Part shown: positions 35,754-43,636 of the stretch, piece by piece
Numbering within the stretch: the stretch's first letter is position 1
Layout: every line of letters starts with the position of its first letter
NCBI RefSeq assembly: GCF_036840915.1
Contig: NZ_CP085725.1
Span: 744,001-808,000, forward strand
Reading direction: 5' to 3'
DNA length: 64,000 bases
From: Flavobacterium hankyongi
GTDB taxonomy: Bacteria; Bacteroidota; Bacteroidia; Flavobacteriales; Flavobacteriaceae
Position numbers and translations under genes: made by a program
The notes under the pieces: generated by a model
Told to the model about the DNA's origin: nothing
Database searches by the model: none
Seen by the model: the letters and a program-made list of their open reading frames with translations, nothing else

Positions 35754-38453
35754 TTATTCGTTTTCTATATTTTTATTCTTAGGCAATGTAAAAGTGACAC
35801 AGGCTCCTTTTATGCTAGGTTGTACCCATATTTTACCTTTGTGATGTTCTATAATTTGTTTGCAAATAGCAAGTCCTAAACCACTTCCTACGGGTTTTTT
35901 TATATTTTGATTTGTCGATTGATAAAATTTATCAAAGATTACTTCAAAATCACTTGTTGGAATTCCTTTTCCGTTATCATGAACTGAAGTTATTACAAAA
36001 TCCTCTTTTTCTGAAATTTGAATTGTTATTAAACCTCCAGTTTCCGGACAAAATTTGATAGCATTGGAAAGTAAATTGGTAACCACTTGAAAAATTCTAT
36101 CTTCATCAAAATAGGCATTTACTTTGTTTTTACTTTCTATATGGACTGTTATTTTTTTGTTTTTTATTAATTGTTGTAAAGGTTCAATGGCCTTTTCTAC
36201 AATTTCAACCAGATTGTTTTTGGCCAAATGAAGTGTTTGTTTTCCCGTTTCAAATTTTTCCAAATCTAGAATTTTGTCAATCAATCTATTCAATCGATCC
36301 GATTCTGAAATAATGTTTTGAAGAAACTGTTTTTTTAACTCTTCTGGAATTTCATCATCATCGTGCAAAATTTCACTCGCCGCTCTAATAGCCGTTATTG
36401 GTGTGCGAAGTTCGTGAGTAACGGTGTCTAAAAACTCATCTTTTTGTTGGTCTTTTTTAATTAAAGCACTGTTTGCATTCTGTAATTTAGCCGAAATTTC
36501 TTTTAATTCATTAGACGTTTCGGTAAGCTTCTTATTGATGATAATATTTTCTTTTGATTCTTCTAGAATTTTGAGAACCTCTGGCAAAGTGATTTTTTCT
36601 TCTTTTACAACACTTGAAATTAATATTCTGGCAGAAGCCGTTCCAATATGTCCTGTTAATAGATTTTCAGAGAATTTTATTAAACGTGCGTCTGCAAGCT
36701 CTTGATTTTTATCAACATTATATTTGACATTAAAAATATTCATAGCTCGTCGGGTTCGGTCTTCTCCTAAAAATCGAATTAATACTTTTTCAATATCATT
36801 GCGATAGGCAGTTCCTTTCCAAATAAAAGCATTCTCGTGGTTGGTGATGTATTTATTGATATCTACAAACATTTCGGCATAGTTACGTTCGCGGTAATTT
36901 CCTTTAAAACTAACCGAAACAGCAAAATAGGTAAAGGAATTGAACAATAAACTCCAAAATAAAGCATGTGGAACTGGTTGTAAATAATCTAAACCAAACA
37001 ATTGAAAAGGTTTCAATAGCGCAATATCCATAAATCCCTTTGAAATAAAGGAACTTTCTTGATTACTGATGCCAATTGAGTATGGAATTAATAAGGTGTA
37101 GATGCAAATTATGAATCCAACTAAAATACTGTAAATGGCGCCTAAACGAGAACCTCTTCTCCAAAACAAAGCTCCAAAAAAAGCAGGTGCCAATTGTGCA
37201 ATGATTACAAAAGCAACTAATCCGATGGAAACCAAACTATAATCCAGTCCAAAAAAACGATAAATAAAATAAGACAATATGATTAGAGAGAATATTCCAA
37301 ATTTACGGCTGTTGACAATTTTTCGACTACTAATGGTTTGTTCATCCCCTTTTAATTGTCCTAATAAATTATACGGAATTAACACATTGTTGGTAAGCAT
37401 GGTAGAAAGTCCAATAGACGAGACCACAATCATTGAAATAGCTGCTGAAAATCCTCCAAGGAAAACAATAACAGTTAGTATTTTATTATTAAAAAACTGA
37501 GGAATCAACAAAGAATAGGTATCCGAATTTACTGTTTGACCATCAAATAAAACATTTCCGCCCCAAGCAATTGGATATACAAATAAATTGAATATTAAAA
37601 GATACAAAGGGAACAACCAAACAGCAGTATTGATATGGTTTTCTCTGTTATTTTCGATTACAGATACCTGAAATTGTCTAGGTAACAAAAAAATAGCAAA
37701 CATAGAAAGTACACAAAGTAAAAACCAATTAATGGCTTGTGGTAGACCTCCAAGAGTATTCTTTTGGTTGAAATTTTCCAATACTGACGCTTTTTGATAA
37801 ATATCATCAAAACCATCAAAAACAAAATAAGTCACATAAATACCAATGATGACAAAAAAGATCAATTTTAAAACACTTTCCATGGCCACAGCCGTTACAA
37901 TTCCTTTTCGTTTCTCGGAAGCATCTACATAACGCGTACCGTAATAAGAAGAAAATAAGGCTAGAGCAATGGCAACATAGGTAGTAGTATCATTAAAAAT
38001 AAATGAACTCGTATTGGTTTTAGTTACAATGTGAAATGTTTCCGAAATGGCTTTTAATTGTAAAGCTATGTAAGGCAATATTCCGGTTAATGAGATTATA
38101 GTGACAATAGCTCCTAAAAAACGACTATTTCCGTAACGAAGCGAAATAAAATCGGCAATACTTGAAATTTTATTGACTCTTGAAATTCTGATGATTTTTT
38201 TAAGAATTAAAATCCAAGAAGGCGCAACAATTATAGGTCCCAAATAAATGGGCAAATATCCCAAACCACTTTCGGCGGCAACACCAATACTTCCATAATA
38301 AGTCCATGCGGTACAGTAAACCGCCAATGATAAAGTGTATACATACGGATTATTCGTCCATTTACTATTTCCTTTTTTTTCGGCCCAATGGGCAATAAAA
38401 AAAAGTACTGCTAAATAGCCTGTGAGAATAATTAAAAGTAAGACACTATTCAT
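35754..38453 (-). CDS. Sodium:solute symporter-histidine kinase fusion (CrbS-like)
   Basis: The 899-residue protein has an SSS-type symporter domain of about 13 helices (about 1-520) with the typical LSLAVYCTAWTYYGSIG near the N-terminus. A linker and coiled region (about 590-670) follow, then HisKA with His680 (THELRTP) and HATPase with NLLSNAIKF, DNGKGIP and GSGLGLAICKQIIEHH. This is the architecture of CbrA/CrbS kinases; CrbS controls acs and acetate metabolism in Vibrio and Pseudomonas. Gene context (acs, PrpE-like ligase, porin, MFS) supports a role in sensing short-chain carboxylates. The start overlaps the stop of a 64-residue membrane protein gene. Confidence 0.95.
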   Translation of the reverse strand: MNSVLLLIILTGYLAVLFFIAHWAEKKGNSKWTNNPYVYTLSLAVYCTAWTYYGSIGVAAESGLGYLPIYLGPIIVAPSWILILKKIIRISRVNKISSIADFISLRYGNSRFLGAIVTIISLTGILPYIALQLKAISETFHIVTKTNTSSFIFNDTTTYVAIALALFSSYYGTRYVDASEKRKGIVTAVAMESVLKLIFFVIIGIYVTYFVFDGFDDIYQKASVLENFNQKNTLGGLPQAINWFLLCVLSMFAIFLLPRQFQVSVIENNRENHINTAVWLFPLYLLIFNLFVYPIAWGGNVLFDGQTVNSDTYSLLIPQFFNNKILTVIVFLGGFSAAISMIVVSSIGLSTMLTNNVLIPYNLLGQLKGDEQTISSRKIVNSRKFGIFSLIILSYFIYRFFGLDYSLVSIGLVAFVIIAQLAPAFFGALFWRRGSRLGAIYSILVGFIICIYTLLIPYSIGISNQESSFISKGFMDIALLKPFQLFGLDYLQPVPHALFWSLLFNSFTYFAVSVSFKGNYRERNYAEMFVDINKYITNHENAFIWKGTAYRNDIEKVLIRFLGEDRTRRAMNIFNVKYNVDKNQELADARLIKFSENLLTGHIGTASARILISSVVKEEKITLPEVLKILEESKENIIINKKLTETSNELKEISAKLQNANSALIKKDQQKDEFLDTVTHELRTPITAIRAASEILHDDDEIPEELKKQFLQNIISESDRLNRLIDKILDLEKFETGKQTLHLAKNNLVEIVEKAIEPLQQLIKNKKITVHIESKNKVNAYFDEDRIFQVVTNLLSNAIKFCPETGGLITIQISEKEDFVITSVHDNGKGIPTSDFEVIFDKFYQSTNQNIKKPVGSGLGLAICKQIIEHHKGKIWVQPSIKGACVTFTLPKNKNIENE

Positions 38454-38640
38454 GGTAACGTTTTACGATTAAAAATGAAACTAAAATGGAAAGTAACCAA
38501 ATCGAAAAAAAGTAAATATAAATCGCAGGAAATCCCATTACGCTTTCTGATGAATCAAATAACAATACAATGGGCAAATTCAGCCCGATGAGAAGCACAA
38601 TTGAAACAATTACTAATTTTTGTTGGTGTCTTTTTTTCAT
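38446..38640 (-). CDS. Small two-helix membrane protein coupled to the symporter-kinase
   Basis: The 64-residue protein has two hydrophobic helices (about 9-29 and 36-58) with a basic start MKKRHQQK. Its stop overlaps the start of the symporter-kinase gene by 8 nt. Small two-helix proteins (DUF3311, DUF485 and DUF4212 types) commonly precede sodium:solute symporters, and this one resembles them in layout. It may assist folding or transport; I cannot name its family with certainty. Confidence 0.75.
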   Translation of the reverse strand: MKKRHQQKLVIVSIVLLIGLNLPIVLLFDSSESVMGFPAIYIYFFSIWLLSILVSFLIVKRYHE

Positions 38641-38700
38641 AAAAACTTAAAAAACTTAAAGCCCTTATGAAAAAGAGCTTTAAGTAAGTATTAGTTGATT

Positions 38701-38916
38701 TTAATCTTCATATTCATTGGTTATCGCATACCAACCAAATATAGTCAAACCGGTAACAACCATCGGCAAAAGAATAAAGAAAACAATAATACCAAAAACC
38801 AAATCATCTTGTTTTCCTGATGTTAGTTTGCTTCCAAAAATTCCAATACTGTAATAGGCTACTACAATGGCTAATGCAATCCAAACTATTCCTAAATATT
38901 TTTTTAATGTGTTCAT
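38701..38916 (-). CDS. Small two-helix membrane protein next to the MFS transporter
   Basis: The 71-residue protein has two hydrophobic segments (about 7-27 and 40-62) and an acidic C-terminus (NEYED). It starts 12 nt after the MFS transporter stop and so is probably co-translated with it. I see no motif. A role as an accessory subunit of the transporter is possible. Confidence 0.7.
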   Translation of the reverse strand: MNTLKKYLGIVWIALAIVVAYYSIGIFGSKLTSGKQDDLVFGIIVFFILLPMVVTGLTIFGWYAITNEYED

Positions 38917-38928
38917 AATTTTGATGTA

Positions 38929-40467
38929 TTAGTCGTGAAGTGTATTAATTTTTTTATCGATATAAATCATTCCAATTACAAAGCAGACTGCTGCAATACC
39001 TATTGGATACCAAAGTCCTTCCAAATAAAATTGTGGATCACCCGCGTCTTTAGCCGAAGTTACAAAATAAGTTGAAATAGCAGGAAGTAATCCTCCGAAA
39101 ATTCCGTTTCCAACGTGATATGGTAATGACATGGAAGTATATCTAATTTTTACAGGAAACATTTCAACTAAAAATGCTGCAATTGGACCGTAAACCATAG
39201 TTACAAAAATAACCTGAATGAAGACTAAAAATACCAACATCCACTTGTCATTACTGTTAATCGTTTTGGTCACTTTTGTTTCTACTTTGTCTTTCCCCTT
39301 ATCATCCACCATTATTTTTCCATTTTCTAAATGAATGGTTTTAATTTCTTCAACCAAAGTGCCATCGGCAAATTCTTTATTGGTAGTATAAATGGAATCC
39401 AATTTAGTAGCATCAATTTCTTTTACAGAAGGGACTGTTTTTGTTTTATCAACCAACTCTGTTTTTAAAGCCAAATCGGTGGTTTGATACATTGCTTTAT
39501 AAATTGGGCGGTAGGATAAAATAGCGATTAACATCCCTCCCATCATGATGTATTTACGACCAACTTTATCACTCAGCCAACCAAATACAATAAAGAAAGG
39601 AGTACCTAGTAACAACGCAATTCCAAGAAGCGTATCTACTTGTGACGAATCGACACTCATAACTGTTTTTAAAAAGTTCATGGCATAAAATTGTCCTGTA
39701 TACCAAACCACACCTTGTCCCATAGTTGCTCCGAACAAGGCTAACAAGACAAATTTTAAATTGTATTTGTTCCCAAAACTTTCTTTTAAAGGATTTGTAG
39801 TGGTTTTTCCTTCTGCTTTGGCTTTAGCAAAAACAGGTGATTCGTGCATATTTTTTCGAATTAAATAGGACACCAAAACCATTAGAATTGATACCCAAAA
39901 AGGTACTCTCCAGCCCCACTCGTCAAAAGCTTCTTTGGATAAAGCACTTTTGGTTAACAGAATTACCATCAAGGAAATAAATAATCCCACGGTAGCTGTC
40001 GTTTGAATCCAAGAGGTCCAATACCCTTTTTGACCTGCAGGTGCGTGTTCTGCCACATAAGTAGCTGCACCGCCATATTCACCTCCTAAGGCTAAACCTT
40101 GTAACAAACGAAGGATTAATACTAACAAGGGCGCCATAAAACCAATGGTTTCATAACTCGGAATACATCCAATTAAAAAGGTTGCTCCTCCCATTAAAAG
40201 TAAAGTCACCATGAACGTATATTTTCGTCCAATTAAATCCCCTAAGCGCCCAAAGAATAAGGCTCCAAATGGTCGTACCACAAAACCTGCGGCAAAAGTG
40301 GCTAACGTCGATAAAAAGGCTGCCGTTGGATTATCGGAAGGGAAAAATTTAGTAGATATTACTACGGCCAAACTTCCAAAAATATAGAAGTCATACCATT
40401 CAATCATTGTTCCCATTGAGGAAGCGGAAATCACTTTCCAAATTCCTTTTGTTGATTTATTACTCAT
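38929..40467 (-). CDS. MFS metabolite:H+ symporter (proline/betaine-permease type)
   Basis: The start at 40467 gives a 512-residue protein beginning MSNKSTKGIWKV; an in-frame codon at 40542 would run into the preceding porin gene. GTMIEWYDFYIFGSLA and FGRLGDLIGRKYTF are the signature of the metabolite:H+ symporter branch (ProP, KgtP, ShiA). About 12 helices are present. Unusual is a charged insertion of about 75 residues around 315-390 (rich in Lys, Asp and Thr), where most relatives have a short loop. Neighbours suggest a monocarboxylate or small organic acid as substrate. Confidence 0.92.
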   Translation of the reverse strand: MSNKSTKGIWKVISASSMGTMIEWYDFYIFGSLAVVISTKFFPSDNPTAAFLSTLATFAAGFVVRPFGALFFGRLGDLIGRKYTFMVTLLLMGGATFLIGCIPSYETIGFMAPLLVLILRLLQGLALGGEYGGAATYVAEHAPAGQKGYWTSWIQTTATVGLFISLMVILLTKSALSKEAFDEWGWRVPFWVSILMVLVSYLIRKNMHESPVFAKAKAEGKTTTNPLKESFGNKYNLKFVLLALFGATMGQGVVWYTGQFYAMNFLKTVMSVDSSQVDTLLGIALLLGTPFFIVFGWLSDKVGRKYIMMGGMLIAILSYRPIYKAMYQTTDLALKTELVDKTKTVPSVKEIDATKLDSIYTTNKEFADGTLVEEIKTIHLENGKIMVDDKGKDKVETKVTKTINSNDKWMLVFLVFIQVIFVTMVYGPIAAFLVEMFPVKIRYTSMSLPYHVGNGIFGGLLPAISTYFVTSAKDAGDPQFYLEGLWYPIGIAAVCFVIGMIYIDKKINTLHD

Positions 40468-40495
40468 AAATATAAGTTTAAATTGGTTAGTTAGT

Positions 40496-41800
40496 TTAGA
40501 AAGAATACGCGCAAGAGACCATAAATCGGGTGTTGTGCACATCTCTTTGGTTTAAATCGGCAGAAGCATCTCCGTTGGCATTTAAATCTCCCCAAGTGGC
40601 TTGAGTGTATTCAATTTCGGGAGTAACTCTGAATTTGTTTTGTTTAAAATCAACTCTGCCCGATAATCTCATGACATTGTCAATTACTCGATTTCCGGTC
40701 ACTCCTCTCATGTAATATTTTGCCGTTTCACCTGCGGCTAAAGTTCTAGAAGTTCCATTATTTGAAGTATATCCAAAGAATAATCCTGGTCCAACTTTTT
40801 TACCGTTTCCAGCAAGATCAATCCAAAAAGCCGATGTTTTAGAAGCTTCGTATTGCTCTACTTTGTCTGTAGCATTATAGCCAACAAAACCTCCCAACAT
40901 TACTAAACTTTGTAAATTGGTTCCTGAAATCCCATAGGCTTTCACTAAAAACGTATCATTAGAATATTTTAAATAAGCCATAAAAGAACTACTGTTTACT
41001 TTTTCTGTAGTGGGTACTTTTACATTTGAAGGCGTTAAAGTGAATTCAGTTAAAGGTTGTAAGGTTTTTATTTCAGCACCTACACCAGCAATCCAATTTT
41101 TATTTTTGTATTGCAATTGACCATGAAAAGTGGGTAAAGAAGAGTTGATGGATGCTGAATTTTGTGTCCCAATAGTAGACACCGTTGCGGTAAATTCTCT
41201 TTCTTTATAGGCTGTAGCTGCTACTGAAAACTCCTTGGTCAAATTGTATTTTAGTCTCACTTGGGTGGCCCATCCAAACGGATTGAATAGAATTCCGGTA
41301 TTAAAATTAGCTACGCCAGGAAATACTTCGGGAATAAAAGTTGGGTACCAAGTTTGTCCCATAGTTAAAGATGTTTTGCTCCACTCCATATTCACATAAG
41401 CATGACGCAAACGCAACAATCCAATGGTAGAGCCTTCGACATTTCCAAAGAAATCCCCTTCTAAAGTTCCACTCATTTTAGCTCCCCAAACACTTGGACC
41501 TTTGACTTTGGTGCCAAGTCTAGAAACAACAGATAAAAAATTAGATGAACCCACTGCATTAAAATCATTTCCTGCTGCTGGTGCATCTAACGGATAGAGG
41601 TTTAGATTTCCTTCTCGAACTTGGGAAGACTTTCGAGTGTCCCACATATAGTCGGTTCTAATAAAACCGTAAAGACTAACTTCCCATTCCTTTTCTGGAG
41701 GAACTTCAGTGGTCGTAGCTGGAGTTGTTGGTGTTGTCTGTGCATAGCCAGAGAAAGCTATCATAAACATACACAAAAAGATACTTTTTTTCATAATCAT
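40496..41800 (-). CDS. Outer-membrane porin-like beta-barrel protein
   Basis: The 434-residue protein has a signal peptide ending SGYAQ, then a Thr/Pro-rich stretch. A barrel of alternating amphipathic strands ends in an aromatic-terminated strand (FMVSCAYSF), typical of outer-membrane proteins. WEVSLYGFIRTDYMWDTRKS and GTLEGDFFG resemble DcaP-type porins. It heads the carboxylate block and would admit the substrate of the MFS transporter. ATG 41794 (MKKSIFL) is an equally good start and gives a more usual signal peptide. Confidence 0.85.
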   Translation of the reverse strand: MIMKKSIFLCMFMIAFSGYAQTTPTTPATTTEVPPEKEWEVSLYGFIRTDYMWDTRKSSQVREGNLNLYPLDAPAAGNDFNAVGSSNFLSVVSRLGTKVKGPSVWGAKMSGTLEGDFFGNVEGSTIGLLRLRHAYVNMEWSKTSLTMGQTWYPTFIPEVFPGVANFNTGILFNPFGWATQVRLKYNLTKEFSVAATAYKEREFTATVSTIGTQNSASINSSLPTFHGQLQYKNKNWIAGVGAEIKTLQPLTEFTLTPSNVKVPTTEKVNSSSFMAYLKYSNDTFLVKAYGISGTNLQSLVMLGGFVGYNATDKVEQYEASKTSAFWIDLAGNGKKVGPGLFFGYTSNNGTSRTLAAGETAKYYMRGVTGNRVIDNVMRLSGRVDFKQNKFRVTPEIEYTQATWGDLNANGDASADLNQRDVHNTRFMVSCAYSF

Positions 41801-41892
41801 TCAAATTGGTTAGATTTTGATTTGTTATTCGAATTTGGAAAAAATAACCAATGAAAAAAATTATAATATATATATCTGTAAAACGATTATAG

Positions 41893-42312
41893 TTAATCTT
41901 TAAAACGTTCCCATTTTATAAGCATAAACTTGTCTCCTAGCTCGGTAATGATCATACCTGCTCCAGATAATTGTTCTTTGTTTTTTAGGTACTCTACGAG
42001 TTCTAAATGATTAAAAATCTTATAAGTAGGATGATAATTGGGATGAGGAGGCTTTTTGATTTTAAATTCTTTAACCCAATTACTTATCGATACGTGTGAA
42101 ACGCCCAAAATTCGCTCAATTTCACGATAACTTAATCCCTCTAAATACAATTGCAAAGCTTTGGTTACATAGTAATCATCTATCTTTTTACCTAGTTTAT
42201 TGACTGTAAAGAAATAGTTGCAGGATTTGCATAAATACCGCTGTCTGTCTTTGATGACACCGCTTTTTACAATTTTTATGTTTTGACATTTAGGACAACT
42301 TACAATATCCAT
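41893..42312 (-). CDS. InsA-like zinc-ribbon / helix-turn-helix protein (no transposase catalytic domain)
   Basis: The 139-residue protein has a four-Cys zinc ribbon (Cys6, Cys9, Cys28, Cys31) as in IS1 InsA. A helix-turn-helix follows (about 50-82, LSYREIERILGVSHVSISNWV), then a C-terminal region (about 90-139) without DDE residues. No InsB reading frame or terminal inverted repeats flank it. It is best read as a DNA-binding protein derived from a transposase. It lies 92 nt upstream of the porin gene, on the same strand, and is divergent from the aromatic operon, so it is a candidate regulator of either block. Confidence 0.82.
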   Translation of the reverse strand: MDIVSCPKCQNIKIVKSGVIKDRQRYLCKSCNYFFTVNKLGKKIDDYYVTKALQLYLEGLSYREIERILGVSHVSISNWVKEFKIKKPPHPNYHPTYKIFNHLELVEYLKNKEQLSGAGMIITELGDKFMLIKWERFKD

Positions 42313-42570
42313 ATATATAAAATTTGCATAAATATACTAATTTAGCAAAAATATAAAAATATTATCTATAATTATATAGAACAAAAAATACAAATAATAT
42401 AAATAATAGCCCTTAAAAATTAATAAAATGTATTTATTTTTTATTTGATTAAAACCTATGATTAATAGATAAATGTGAAAAAAATAGTAAAATAGTTAAT
42501 AATTTTAAACAATCACCTCCTGAATTCCTGCTTTATTTATGTTAATTTGCATAACAACAACAACTATTTT

Positions 42571-43176
42571 ATGGAATTTGACCCACAAACGTTAGAACCA
42601 TCGGCGATATACAAACTTCTTACTGGCTCGGTAATTCCAAGACCTATTGGTTGGATTTCTTCGATAGATAGTAATGGAATTAACAACCTTGCCCCTTTCT
42701 CTTATTTTAATGCTGTTGGAGAGGATCCACCGCATGTCATGTTTTCGACAGTAAGGGGAAATAATACCAACAAAGACACTTTGAACAATGTTTTGGAAAC
42801 CAAACAATTTGTAGTGAACATGGTTACTGAAACCACAGTTGAGCAAATGAATTTGACCTCACAATCAGTGGCTTCAGATGTCGATGAGTTTCAATTGGCC
42901 AACGTAACCCCTATTCCTTCAGTTAAGATTAAACCCATGCGTGTCAAAGAAAGTCCGATTACTTTTGAATGTGAATTGGTACATCATTATTTCTTAGAAG
43001 ATTATAAAAATGGTGGTGCTTGTATTATTATAGGTCGAATTGTCATGATGCATATTGATGAAAGCGTTTTATTAGACAATTATAAAATCAATATGGAAGC
43101 TTATAAACCAGTCGCTCGTTTGGCGGGTTCTAATTATTCTAAATTAGGAGAAATTTTTTCCATTAAAAGAAATTAA
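42571..43176 (+). CDS. Flavin reductase-like (flavoredoxin family) protein
   Basis: The 201-residue protein starts at ATG 42571; a TTG at 42547 lies within a promoter-like TTAATTTG and is rejected. GSVIPRPIGWISS and NLAPFSYFNAVGEDPP are the FMN-binding blocks of the flavin reductase/flavoredoxin family, and AGGSNYSKLGE-like residues end the domain. It may reduce FMN or FAD for a partner oxygenase. It is the first gene of the aromatic catabolic operon; its stop TAA overlaps the next ATG by one base. The flavin hydroxylase two genes downstream has its own pyridine nucleotide site, so the need for this reductase is unclear. Confidence 0.87.
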   Translation: MEFDPQTLEPSAIYKLLTGSVIPRPIGWISSIDSNGINNLAPFSYFNAVGEDPPHVMFSTVRGNNTNKDTLNNVLETKQFVVNMVTETTVEQMNLTSQSVASDVDEFQLANVTPIPSVKIKPMRVKESPITFECELVHHYFLEDYKNGGACIIIGRIVMMHIDESVLLDNYKINMEAYKPVARLAGSNYSKLGEIFSIKRN

Positions 43177-43634
43177 TGATGAGCCCAGAAAAATTAGAAA
43201 TTAAAGTGGCGATGCAAATTTCAAAACCAATCAGTGAAGTTTTTGAAGCTATTGTAAATCCTGAAAAAATGGCTAACTATTTCATTTCAGAAAGTACTGG
43301 AAGAATGGAAGAAGGTAAAAAGCTTATTTGGAAATTTCCTGAATTCGACTTTGAATGTCCCATACGTGTTGGAAAAATAGAACAAGATAAATACATATCC
43401 TATTACTGGGAAAACTCAGGAAAAGAACTACTGGTTGAGATTTCCTTATCAGAAAGCTTAAACCATTCTACTTTAGTTTCGATTTCCGAAAAAGAAATGG
43501 AAAACAACGAAGCCGGTTTAAAATGGTTATCCGGTAATTCCTTTGGCTGGTCTAACTTTTTAGCCTGTCTGAAAGCCTATTTAGAATATGGAATCAATAT
43601 TAGAAAAGGTTCCTTTGATTTTATGAAACAATAA
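43176..43634 (+). CDS. SRPBCC/AHSA1-like domain protein
   Basis: The 152-residue protein has the Bet v 1-like AHSA1 pattern: KPISEVFEAIVNPEKMANYF at the N-terminus and a Trp-rich C-terminal helix (GNSFGWSNFLACLKAYLEYG). Such domains bind hydrophobic ligands. It is translationally coupled to the flavin reductase upstream and lies 2 nt before the fused hydroxylase, so it may bind an aryl substrate or product. ATG at 43179 is an alternative start. Confidence 0.87.
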   Translation: MMSPEKLEIKVAMQISKPISEVFEAIVNPEKMANYFISESTGRMEEGKKLIWKFPEFDFECPIRVGKIEQDKYISYYWENSGKELLVEISLSESLNHSTLVSISEKEMENNEAGLKWLSGNSFGWSNFLACLKAYLEYGINIRKGSFDFMKQ

Positions 43635-43636
43635 TT

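Noticed and set aside
40468..40542. N-terminal extension of the MFS gene from 40542
   Set aside because: It would overlap the end of the porin gene and adds 25 residues without family support; ATG 40467 fits.
41893..42312. An IS1-family insertion sequence
   Set aside because: Only an InsA-like domain is present; no InsB/DDE frame, frameshift window or terminal inverted repeats are seen.
42313..42570. Riboswitch or operator before the aromatic operon
   Set aside because: The gap is very AT-rich with only a near-consensus TTAATTTG box; no stable structure or clear inverted repeat was found by eye.
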